Part shown: in pieces, positions 8,362-15,497 of the stretch
Numbering within the stretch: position 1 is the stretch's first letter
How the letters are laid out: the number at the start of each line of letters is the position of its first letter
Notes under the pieces: generated by a model
Databases searched by the model: none
What the model saw: the letters and a program-made list of their open reading frames with translations, nothing else
What the model was told of the DNA's origin: nothing
Assembly: GCA_002305575.1 (NCBI GenBank)
Contig: DBPP01000015.1
Span: forward strand, 1 to 49,512
Length of the DNA stretch: 49,512 nucleotides
DNA from: Ruminococcaceae bacterium UBA1417
GTDB taxonomy: Bacteria; Bacillota; Clostridia; Oscillospirales; Acutalibacteraceae
Reading direction: 5' to 3'
Position numbers and translations under genes: made by a program

Positions 8362-8390
8362 AGTATAATGCGGCTTCACCTGTTTTTCAA
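8362..8390 (-). promoter_or_regulatory. Promoter of the zinc-ribbon/oxidoreductase/permease unit
   Basis: On the minus strand TTGAAA (8390-8385) and TATACT (8367-8362) are separated by 17 bases, a near-consensus vegetative promoter 36 bases before the GTG start. Confidence 0.75.
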
Positions 8391-8473
8391 GAAACCCGCA
8401 AGTTCTTTCATAGTAAATTTACAGTTTATTCTTATACGTATACGGGGCGACAGACCATGGAAGAAAATACCTC

Positions 8474-8502
8474 TTGACAGAGAAGAACACATGTTCTATA
8501 AT
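8474..8502 (+). promoter_or_regulatory. SOS promoter: consensus -35/-10 with LexA box in the spacer
   Basis: TTGACA (8474-8479) and TATAAT (8497-8502) are both perfect and 17 bases apart. The spacer ends with GAACACATGTTC (8485-8496), which fits the Gram-positive LexA consensus GAAC-RNRY-GTTC at every position. A repressor bound here would block polymerase, so the polymerase IV operon should be induced by DNA damage. Confidence 0.93.
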
Positions 8503-8530
8503 GAATCCAAAAGAAGCGAACAGATATTCG

Positions 8531-8542
8531 CAACACATGTTT
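8531..8542 (+). promoter_or_regulatory. Second, imperfect LexA-like site
   Basis: CAACACATGTTT repeats the core AACACATGTT of the LexA box at 8485-8496, differing only at the two outer bases. It lies in the 5' leader of the polymerase IV mRNA, 46 bases downstream, and could be an auxiliary operator or chance. Confidence 0.45.
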
Positions 8543-8567
8543 GGATTTGCGCCCCGGGGGTGGAAAG

Positions 8568-9815
8568 ATGGACCGCGTGATTCTGCACATCGACATGAAC
8601 AATTTCTATGCTTCGGTGGAAACACTGTATGACCCGTCGCTTCGGGATATCCCGATGGCTGTCGGCGGGGACAGGGAGCGCCGGCACGGCATTGTGCTTG
8701 CGAAAAACATGCTCGCAAAGGCAAAGGGCGTGAAAACCGCGGAAGCGCTTTGGGAGGCCGAGCGCAAATGTCCGGGAATCCGTTTCGTGCCGCCGCACTT
8801 TGACCGCTACGCGAAGTATTCACGGCTGGCCAAATCCATCTATGCGCAGTATACCGACCTCGTCGAGAGCTTTGGCCTCGACGAATGCTGGCTGGATGTC
8901 ACCGGCAGCACGCGGCTGTTCGGTAGCGGTCGGGAAATCGCCGAGGAGATCCGCGCCCGTGTGAAGGAGGAGCTTGGGCTCACGGTGTCCATCGGCGTTT
9001 CGTTCAACAAGATTTTTGCAAAGCTCGGCAGCGACTACAAAAAGCCGGACGCCGTGACGGAATTTACGCGGGAGAATTTCCGGGCGCTGGTTTGGCCGCT
9101 CGATGCCGCCGACATGCTGTTCGTTGGAAAATCGACGCAGGCTGCGCTGCGCAAATACGGCCTGCGCACAATCGGCGACGTCGCACGCGCGGACCGCCGG
9201 CTGTTGAAAAGACTGTTCGGCAAATGCGGCGAGCAGCTCAGTATTTATGCGAACGGCGAGGATACGTCGCCCGTGTCGAACATCGCCCACCGGGAAGCGC
9301 TGAAAAGCGTCAGCAACAGCACCACAGCCATCCACGACCTGCGCGACGACGGCGAAATTCGCGCGGAGCTGTACATGCTCGCGGAAAGCGTCGCCCATCG
9401 TTTGCGCGAAAAAGGGCTTTGCGGCTACAACGTGCAGCTTTCGGTGCGCAAATACAACCTTGAGACGTACCAGCGGCAGCGGATGCTCGATGTGGCGGTC
9501 GCCGATTCGGAGAGCATTTTTCGGGCGGCGTATGCGCTGTTCCGGGAAAGCCATACCGGCGAGTCCATCCGCAGCATCGGCGTGCGCGTTTCCACCCTCG
9601 TGCCGATGGGGATGACGCAGTGCTCGCTGTTTGCCGATGCCGCGCGCAGCCAGCGGCGCCAGAAGCTCGAAACCGCGGTGGATTTTCTGCGCTGCAAATA
9701 TGGCGACGGTGTGATCGAGCGCGGCATCCAGCGCATGCACAGCGGGTTGTTTGAAACAGAGGATGATCGCCGACGCACACACATCGAAAACCCGTTTCGG
9801 GGCGTGGAACTGTGA
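8568..9815 (+). CDS. dinB: DNA polymerase IV (Y-family translesion polymerase)
   Basis: Error-prone translesion polymerase of 415 aa. The palm begins with ILHIDMNNFYASVE, carrying the first catalytic aspartate; the other acidic residues are in FGLDECWLDVTGS. The thumb with paired helix-hairpin-helix motifs follows (near LFVGKSTQAALRKYGLRTIG), then the little-finger domain from about residue 235. QCSLF near residue 350 fits the beta-clamp-binding QxSLF motif. ATG 8568 follows GGGGGTGGAAAG and matches where the family begins. The promoter upstream is a consensus LexA-controlled one. The radical SAM gene starts 13 bases after the stop, so the polymerase is the first gene of an SOS operon. Confidence 0.95.
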   Translation: MDRVILHIDMNNFYASVETLYDPSLRDIPMAVGGDRERRHGIVLAKNMLAKAKGVKTAEALWEAERKCPGIRFVPPHFDRYAKYSRLAKSIYAQYTDLVESFGLDECWLDVTGSTRLFGSGREIAEEIRARVKEELGLTVSIGVSFNKIFAKLGSDYKKPDAVTEFTRENFRALVWPLDAADMLFVGKSTQAALRKYGLRTIGDVARADRRLLKRLFGKCGEQLSIYANGEDTSPVSNIAHREALKSVSNSTTAIHDLRDDGEIRAELYMLAESVAHRLREKGLCGYNVQLSVRKYNLETYQRQRMLDVAVADSESIFRAAYALFRESHTGESIRSIGVRVSTLVPMGMTQCSLFADAARSQRRQKLETAVDFLRCKYGDGVIERGIQRMHSGLFETEDDRRRTHIENPFRGVEL

Positions 9816-9828
9816 AAGGAGGGACACC

Positions 9829-11133
9829 ATGGACACGATGGAAAAGCTGCGGATTCTGACCGATGCCGCGAAATACGACGTGGCCTGCACCTCGAGCGGC
9901 GTGGACCGCGGGGGCGTAAAGGGCGGCATCGGTTCGGCGGCCGCCTGCGGCATCTGCCACAGTTTTGCGGGTGACGGGCGGTGCATCTCCCTGCTGAAGG
10001 TGCTGATGAGCAATGCCTGCGCCTATGACTGCGCGTATTGCCTGAACCGGCGCACGGTGGAGACGAGGCGCGCGACGTTCGACCCACAAGAGCTCGCGGA
10101 TCTCACAATCCGCTTTTACCGCCGCAACTATATCGAAGGGCTGTTCCTCAGCTCAGCGGTGGTCGGCACGCCGGACTATACCTGTGAGCTGATGCTGCGC
10201 ACGCTCACCCTGCTGCGCCGCACGCACCGTTTTGGCGGGTATATCCACGTCAAGGCGATTCCCGGCGCGGACGAAGCGTTGATTCAGGCGCTGGGGCTGC
10301 TTGCGGACCGCATGAGCGTCAACATAGAGCTGCCTTCGAATGAGAGCCTGACGCGCCTGGCGCCGCAGAAAACGAAAGCGGGTATTCTGGCGCCGATGAC
10401 GCGCATCCGGAACGGAATCCGGCAGAATGCGCGCGACCTCGTGCAGTATCGCAGCGCGCCAAAATTTGTGCCGGGCGGGCAGTCGACCCAGATGATCGTC
10501 GGCGCGACGCCCGAAAGCGACAGGCATATTTTACAGCTTTCCGAAGGGCTGTACAAAAAGTATTCTCTTAAACGGGTGTTTTACTCTGCGTATATTCCAC
10601 TCGTGGAAGACAGCGCGCTTCCGGCGATTACCACCGCGCCGCCGCTGCTGCGGGAACACCGCCTCTATCAGGCGGACTGGCTTTTGCGTTTCTACGGCTT
10701 TTCGGCGGACGAGATCCTCGACGACGCCCATCCGGATTTCAATCCGCAGCTTGATCCGAAATGCAACTGGGCGGTAAACCACCCGGAGGCGTTCCCCGTG
10801 GAGGTGAACCGTGCGCCTTATGAAACGCTGCTCCGTGTGCCGGGAATCGGCGTGATCAGCGCAAAGCGCATCCTTCGGGCGCGCCGCACGGCAAAGCTCG
10901 ATTTTGAGGGCCTCAAACGGCTCGGTGTTGTGCTGAAACGCGCGCGCTATTTCATCACCTGCGGGGGAAAATCCATCGGCCGCATACGAACCGACAACCC
11001 GGCCGTACTGGCGGGCATCCTGCGGGATCGCGGTCTGCCCCAGGGCGGGGTGCAGCCGGAAATGCCCGAGCAGCTCTCGCTATTTTCACCGACGGAGGAG
11101 GATGCTGTAAAATGTCTGACGGGCCAACTGTGA
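9829..11133 (+). CDS. Putative DNA modification/repair radical SAM protein
   Basis: Protein of 434 aa that I recognise as the radical SAM family (TIGR03916-like) annotated as putative DNA modification/repair. The cluster motif CAYDCAYC (C-x3-C-x2-C) lies near residue 65, just after another cysteine-rich stretch, CGICHSFAGDGRC, which could bind a second cofactor or metal. The SAM barrel continues to about residue 320. The C-terminal part carries a helix-hairpin-helix DNA-binding motif, LLRVPGIGVISAKRIL, near residue 335. GAAAGGAGGG precedes ATG 9829. It overlaps the next gene by 22 bases, and its usual partner (DUF4130 protein) is exactly what follows. The reaction is unknown; a role in DNA damage is strengthened by the SOS promoter. 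Confidence 0.88.
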   Translation: MDTMEKLRILTDAAKYDVACTSSGVDRGGVKGGIGSAAACGICHSFAGDGRCISLLKVLMSNACAYDCAYCLNRRTVETRRATFDPQELADLTIRFYRRNYIEGLFLSSAVVGTPDYTCELMLRTLTLLRRTHRFGGYIHVKAIPGADEALIQALGLLADRMSVNIELPSNESLTRLAPQKTKAGILAPMTRIRNGIRQNARDLVQYRSAPKFVPGGQSTQMIVGATPESDRHILQLSEGLYKKYSLKRVFYSAYIPLVEDSALPAITTAPPLLREHRLYQADWLLRFYGFSADEILDDAHPDFNPQLDPKCNWAVNHPEAFPVEVNRAPYETLLRVPGIGVISAKRILRARRTAKLDFEGLKRLGVVLKRARYFITCGGKSIGRIRTDNPAVLAGILRDRGLPQGGVQPEMPEQLSLFSPTEEDAVKCLTGQL

Positions 11134-11870
11134 TCTACTACTACGACGGAACGTATATGGGCTTTCTCAGCTGCGTGTTTGAGAGCTTCGCCGCGCATGA
11201 GATCCCCGTGGCAATCTGTCCAGCCGATGCGGCCGACCAGACCGCGCTGTTTGGCGCAAAGTACATCGAGACCGATCGGGAACGTGCGGAACGCGTGCGC
11301 GTTTCCATTCCGAAAAAAATGGGGCTCGAGGCGCAGGAACTGCTCGAGCGCGCGTTTCTCACTTGTCTGCCGGAGAAGGAAAAGCATATGCTGGCGTTTT
11401 TGCGGCTGGGCTACCGGGTTGGCCGACCGGTCTGCGGGATGCTCACAGACCCGGTTGTCCACCGGATCGACAAGGCCGTGCGGTTTCTCGAGCGCGAAGC
11501 CCATCTGCTGCTCGGTTTCCTGCGATTTTCGGAATATGGAGACGTGCTGATTGCGCAGATTGAACCGAAAAACAGCGTGTTGCCCGTTATTGCGCCGCAT
11601 TTTATCGCGCGTTTTTCCGGCGAGGATTTTATGATCTTCGACCGCACGCACAAGCTCGCATTGGTTTACCGGGACGGCGAGCCGGCGCTTCTGCACGCGG
11701 ATGCGATCGAGCTGCCGCCGGAGTCGCCGGATGAACAGCGTTGCCGCGCCATGTGGCGGACGTTTTACGAGACGGTGGAAATCGAGGGGCGGCGCAACCC
11801 GGTTTGCCGCCGGACGCACATGCCCAAACGCTACTGGAAGAATATGACCGAGCTACAGCACCTGACCTGA
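11112..11870 (+). CDS. DUF4130-type probable DNA metabolism protein (radical SAM partner)
   Basis: Protein of 252 aa matching the TIGR03915/DUF4130 family, which is nearly always encoded beside the radical SAM protein above and in other bacteria is fused to a uracil-DNA-glycosylase-like domain (family knowledge, recalled). It begins with the conserved YYYDGTYMGFLSCVFESF. The central block has LRFSEYGDVLIAQIEPKNSVL and the end RRTHMPKRYWKNMTEL, typical for the family. No glycosylase domain is present here. It overlaps the radical SAM gene by 22 bases with GGAGGATG just upstream of ATG 11112, implying translational coupling. Its biochemical function is not known. Confidence 0.88.
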   Translation: MSDGPTVIYYYDGTYMGFLSCVFESFAAHEIPVAICPADAADQTALFGAKYIETDRERAERVRVSIPKKMGLEAQELLERAFLTCLPEKEKHMLAFLRLGYRVGRPVCGMLTDPVVHRIDKAVRFLEREAHLLLGFLRFSEYGDVLIAQIEPKNSVLPVIAPHFIARFSGEDFMIFDRTHKLALVYRDGEPALLHADAIELPPESPDEQRCRAMWRTFYETVEIEGRRNPVCRRTHMPKRYWKNMTELQHLT

Positions 11871-11906
11871 AAACGGCGGGCCTCCTTTTTGGAAGGCCCG
11901 CCGTTT
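11871..11906. terminator. Shared hairpin between convergent genes
   Basis: AAACGGCGGGCCTCC (11871-11885) pairs with GGAAGGCCCGCCGTTT (11891-11906) with a single bulged base and a T5/A5 loop. It starts right after the SOS operon stop and ends 18 bases before the stop of the minus-strand gene; the A/T ends let it work in both directions. Confidence 0.8.
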
Positions 11907-11923
11907 CTGGCACAGGCAAAAAT

Positions 11924-13519
11924 TCAGTTCTGCACGGTGATCCACTGCATCGTCTGGGGCAGGTTGCGCAACGCAGTTTTGAGGAACGACGGCGCCAGGT
12001 CGATTCCCTCCAGATCGTCGAGCGACACCCATTTGAAGTGCGAGCCGGGCTCGGCGCCCGGAAAACGGTTCCCGCGGCTCAACAGGTTTGACTGGTCGGC
12101 GTCCACGGCGAAGCAGGTGCAGATCTCATGAATGCGTTCGTTCTGGATGCCAGCGGTGTAAAAGCTCTGAATCATCCAGAGCGGCCGGCCCACCTGCACT
12201 TCCAGGGCGATCGATTCCTGTAGCGTGCGGCTGAGCGCGTCCTCCGCCGTTTCGTTGATCGTGACGCGCCCGCCGGGCAGATAATAATGCGGGGTTTTGG
12301 CGTCGGTTTCAAGCAGCACGCGCCCGTGACCGTCAAAAAGAACGGCGGCGCTGCGCAGTTTGAAGCGACCTTTGTTGGTTGCCAGATTGATGTCGGGATT
12401 GTAGGAAGCAAAAAGCTTCGAAAGGCGCACGGCCAGCGCGACGATATTTTCGTTCGCATGGGACTTGTCGAAGGCGCGGCAGCTTTCGCGCATCCGGCGC
12501 AAACGCTCCTTGTGCTCGATCAGCGAGGAAATGACGGCGGCAAAATTCTGCTTTGTGATGCGCACGCCCATATCGTGCGTTTGCAGGAAATTCGCGTTGT
12601 CCTCTTCCTGGCCGGGAATCGCGTCGAATACGGCGAGCGGTAGATTGCAGGCCAGCGCTTCGGAAACTGTGAGGCCGCCAGGCTTTGTCACGATAAGGTC
12701 GGCGGCGTGCATGTAGCGCTCCACCTCTTTGGTAAACTGGACCAGCTTCGTCTTTTTGGGAGACGTGGGAATCTGCTCGGCAAAGAGATTGTAAAGCTTT
12801 TCGTTGTTGCCGGTGATGATGATGATTTGCAGATCGAGCGGCGAAGCACACAGCTCGCTGTAAAGCTGCACGATGTTCGTAACGCCCATGCTGCCCGCCA
12901 TGAACAGCACGGTGGGCACGTCTGCATCCAGCCCCATCTCCCGCAGCAGCTTCGGTTGGTCGCCCTTGTCAAAGAACACGTCGTGTACGGGGATGCCGTA
13001 GGGATATACGCTTTTTCTCGGGACGCCGAGCCGGACGAGGTCGTCCACCATGTCGTCGCAGGCGACGACATAGGCGTCCACGTACGGTGCGATCCACGCC
13101 TTGTGCACGCCGTAGTCGGTCATGATGCAGATGAGCGGACAGGTGATTTTTTTATTCTCCTTGAGGCTCGAAACCATCTCTGTCGCGAAGGGATGCGTGC
13201 TGATGATTACATCCGGCTGAAGCGCGTCGATGTGTGGAAACAGCTGGTAGGCGAGCAGCTCGGAGGTGCGCGGCACAAAATCGGCGAAGGTGTTGTCCTT
13301 GTTGGCCGATTTGTACAGTCGGCCGAACAGAGCGGGCGTTTTTTTGGCCATGAAAAGGTAGCCGTCGCAGATGGTTTTGTCCAGCAATTTGCCGATGCTC
13401 TTGAGAAAATCCATCTGGATAACCTCATGGCCGGTGGTATCGCGTATGTAGCTTTCGAGCGCTGCTGCGGCGCGCAGATGGCCGCCGCCGGTGGCGCAAG
13501 TGAGAATCAGGACTCTCAT
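11924..13519 (-). CDS. MGDG-synthase-type glycosyltransferase fused to a NUDIX-like domain
   Basis: Fusion protein of 531 aa. Residues 1 to about 380 form a GT28/MurG-fold glycolipid glycosyltransferase like the diacylglycerol glucosyltransferases (UgtP type): GGGH at the acceptor side (CATGGGHLRAA), STHPFA near residue 110, and the nucleotide-sugar loop TKPGGLTVSEALACNLP. From about 390 to the end is a NUDIX fold (SAAVLFDGHGRVLLE, then PGGRV). The Nudix box should read Gx5Ex7REUxEExGU, but reads G-RVTIN-E-TAEDALS-RTLQES-IAL, so one E is T, the last E is S and the G is A. Hydrolase activity is therefore doubtful and a sensing or binding role is possible. Single gene; the hairpin at 11871 ends it. 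The glycosyltransferase assignment is firm, the lipid product inferred. Confidence 0.85.
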   Translation of the reverse strand: MRVLILTCATGGGHLRAAAALESYIRDTTGHEVIQMDFLKSIGKLLDKTICDGYLFMAKKTPALFGRLYKSANKDNTFADFVPRTSELLAYQLFPHIDALQPDVIISTHPFATEMVSSLKENKKITCPLICIMTDYGVHKAWIAPYVDAYVVACDDMVDDLVRLGVPRKSVYPYGIPVHDVFFDKGDQPKLLREMGLDADVPTVLFMAGSMGVTNIVQLYSELCASPLDLQIIIITGNNEKLYNLFAEQIPTSPKKTKLVQFTKEVERYMHAADLIVTKPGGLTVSEALACNLPLAVFDAIPGQEEDNANFLQTHDMGVRITKQNFAAVISSLIEHKERLRRMRESCRAFDKSHANENIVALAVRLSKLFASYNPDINLATNKGRFKLRSAAVLFDGHGRVLLETDAKTPHYYLPGGRVTINETAEDALSRTLQESIALEVQVGRPLWMIQSFYTAGIQNERIHEICTCFAVDADQSNLLSRGNRFPGAEPGSHFKWVSLDDLEGIDLAPSFLKTALRNLPQTMQWITVQN

Positions 13520-13835
13520 AAATTAACTGTCCTTTCGTAAAAATCATACGGGCTGGAAAGCCGGCCACGACGCGCGGATGCGTCCGTTCCGGGCCGGATT
13601 CCGTCTTTTTTTTTCAGTGTACCACACTTTTTTCGGAATTTCCATATGGGGCGCATTTTCACAGCGAATTTTTAAGGCACTTTTAAGAAGTTCGACTTTA
13701 CAACCCGGCGCCCGGCGGGTATAATGAATTTATCCGATTTGAAAATGAAGCCGGGCTGCGGGTATTGCGCCCAAAAACCGGAACCATATAGATGGGAAAG
13801 CGCTTTGGGATGCGCTTCGTGAAAGGATGGGAAAA
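13520..13835. other. Divergent intergenic region of 316 bases
   Basis: The space between the glycosyltransferase fusion (minus) and the VanW gene (plus). It holds the plus promoter described separately and a pair of TTTTAAG direct repeats 11 bases apart (near 13671 and 13682) just upstream of it. On the minus side TACACT near 13617 is a possible weak -10 for the fusion gene. No small gene or RNA was recognised. Confidence 0.7.
13697..13725 (+). promoter_or_regulatory. Promoter of the VanW lipoprotein gene
   Basis: TTTACA (13697-13702) and TATAAT (13720-13725) are 17 bases apart, a near-consensus promoter about 110 bases before the start codon. Confidence 0.8.
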
Positions 13836-15407
13836 ATGGAGAAAAAAAGGATGCGGCGGTTTGTGGCGGCATGCTTTGCCGCGGTTTTGATGATGTGCGC
13901 ATTTTCTGCCTGCCAGAACACGGAATCGGTAGAAGAGGAAAGCAGTGAGACATCCACCGAGCAGAGCGCCGATACCTTCCCGCAGGATACGCAGATGGGT
14001 GACGTGGATATTTCCGGCATGACGCTCGAGGAGGCGGTAGAGGCCTGCCGCAAGGCCGCTTTGAAAGAATTCGAAGACCTCAAGGTGACGCTTGTCATCG
14101 ATGAGGAGAAGCTGGAGGTGTCGGGCAAGGACGTCGAGCTCGTGGACGTGCTGGATATGGCGCTGCCAAGCATCCTGCGCGACCAGGAAGCGGGCGCACA
14201 TAAATTTGTCTACAAAATCAAGCTGCCCAAGCTTGAAGAGGAGCTGACGGCGCGCAGCGCGGACTTCCTCGTCGAAGGAAAGGACGCTGCGGTTGAATCG
14301 TACGACTACGACAAGGGCGAATTTGTTTTCACAGAAAGTGTGGATGGACAGGCGCTGAACGTGCAGAAAACCGTTGAAGCGGTCTGCGCACAGTTTGAAA
14401 AGGGCAAGAGCGGCACGGTTGAGGCTGTGATGGACCGAACGCCGGCCAAGATCACGACCGACCAACTCAAAAAGGATTTTGTGAAGATTTCCGAATTTGA
14501 GACAGTTTCCACCAACACGGCAAACGGCAACCACAACATGGCGCTCGCGCTTTCCCGTGTGGACGGCACGGTGGTGGGACCCGGCGAGACGTTCTCCTAT
14601 GAGCAGACCGTCGGCGATTCCACCAGCGCGGCTACCGGCTTTTTGCCGGCGGGCGGCCTTTCGGGCGGCGCGCTTGTCGATATGTACGGCGGCGGCATCT
14701 GTCAGGCTTCATCTACGATTTACGGCGCTGCGCTGCGTGCGGGCATGACGATTACGGATCGCGAGTGCCACTCGTCTCCGTCGACGTATGTGCCGATCGG
14801 CCTCGATGCGACGGTCAGCTACGGCGAGCTGGATTTTCAGTTCCGAAACGATCTCGACACGGCGGTCTATATCATGGCGTGGATGGATGGCGTGACGCTG
14901 CACGTACAGTTCTACGGGCAGCATCCGGAGGAATGGGATAGCATCGAAGTTTATTCTCAGGAAACCAGCTCGATCCCGCCGCTCGATACGGTCCGGTATG
15001 TGACGGACTACAACCTTAAAAAAGGCGAAAAAGTGCTTTCAACAAGCGGCAACTGGGGCTACACGGCAGAAGCGTGGCGCGATTACATTAAGGACGGCGA
15101 AGTGATCAAAACCGAGAGCCTGCCCTCGTCCTATTATGGCCCAAGCGGCACGATTTACCGCATCGGACCGGGTACCGACGTGAACGCGACGCCGACCCCG
15201 AAGCCAACAGCAACGCCCACAGCGAAGCCCACGGCGACGGCGAAACCGACGGAAAAGCCTACGCAAGCGCCGGTGACCACGCCCGCGCCGACTCCGGCGC
15301 CGACCCCGGCACCGACCCCGGCACCGACGCCGGTGGTGACACCGGAACCGACGCCGGTACCGGTGACCACGCCGGATCCGAATGCGCCGGTTGCGCCGCA
15401 AGAATGA
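13836..15407 (+). CDS. VanW-family surface lipoprotein with Pro/Thr-rich tail
   Basis: Exported protein of 523 aa. A basic start and hydrophobic helix end in AFSAC at about residue 23, a plausible lipobox, so the protein is probably anchored to the outer face of the membrane. An acidic Ser/Glu/Thr linker follows, then a putative peptidoglycan-binding region (about 50-220). The VanW domain covers about 225-365, with GPGETFSYEQTVG and the YGGGICQASSTIYGAAL block. A G5-like beta segment comes next. The last 75 residues repeat PTPA/KPTA units, a wall-spanning tail. ATG 13836 is chosen because AAAGGA sits eight bases before it; the in-frame ATG at 13827 is too close. VanW's role is unknown; the original occurs in vancomycin-resistance clusters, but this gene has no such neighbours. 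Confidence 0.88.
   Translation: MEKKRMRRFVAACFAAVLMMCAFSACQNTESVEEESSETSTEQSADTFPQDTQMGDVDISGMTLEEAVEACRKAALKEFEDLKVTLVIDEEKLEVSGKDVELVDVLDMALPSILRDQEAGAHKFVYKIKLPKLEEELTARSADFLVEGKDAAVESYDYDKGEFVFTESVDGQALNVQKTVEAVCAQFEKGKSGTVEAVMDRTPAKITTDQLKKDFVKISEFETVSTNTANGNHNMALALSRVDGTVVGPGETFSYEQTVGDSTSAATGFLPAGGLSGGALVDMYGGGICQASSTIYGAALRAGMTITDRECHSSPSTYVPIGLDATVSYGELDFQFRNDLDTAVYIMAWMDGVTLHVQFYGQHPEEWDSIEVYSQETSSIPPLDTVRYVTDYNLKKGEKVLSTSGNWGYTAEAWRDYIKDGEVIKTESLPSSYYGPSGTIYRIGPGTDVNATPTPKPTATPTAKPTATAKPTEKPTQAPVTTPAPTPAPTPAPTPAPTPVVTPEPTPVPVTTPDPNAPVAPQE
15281..15340 (+). repeat. 12-base coding repeats for the PAPT/PTPA tail
   Basis: Near-identical 12-base units of the type CCGGCNCCGACN run in tandem inside the VanW gene and encode the repeating PTPA units. 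Unit number is likely to vary between strains by slippage without changing frame. Confidence 0.75.
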
Positions 15408-15448
15408 CGGTTTGGAAACTGTGAAGGTCAAACCGATTTGGGAGAATT

Positions 15449-15480
15449 CCCCCTGCTCGTTTTGGGCAGGGGGTCTTTCT
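15449..15480 (+). terminator. Terminator after the VanW gene
   Basis: CCCCCTGC (15449-15456) pairs perfectly with GCAGGGGG (15466-15473) around a 9-base loop, then TCTTTCT. It lies 18 bases before the NAD synthase start, so that gene must rely on readthrough or an unseen promoter. Confidence 0.78.
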
Positions 15481-15497
15481 GGAAAGGAAGAAAACGG

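Noticed and set aside
12707..13540. Plus-strand open frame of 277 codons over the glycosyltransferase gene
   Set aside because: Composition is that of an antisense shadow (His/Arg/Val-rich) and the minus strand carries intact glycosyltransferase motifs.
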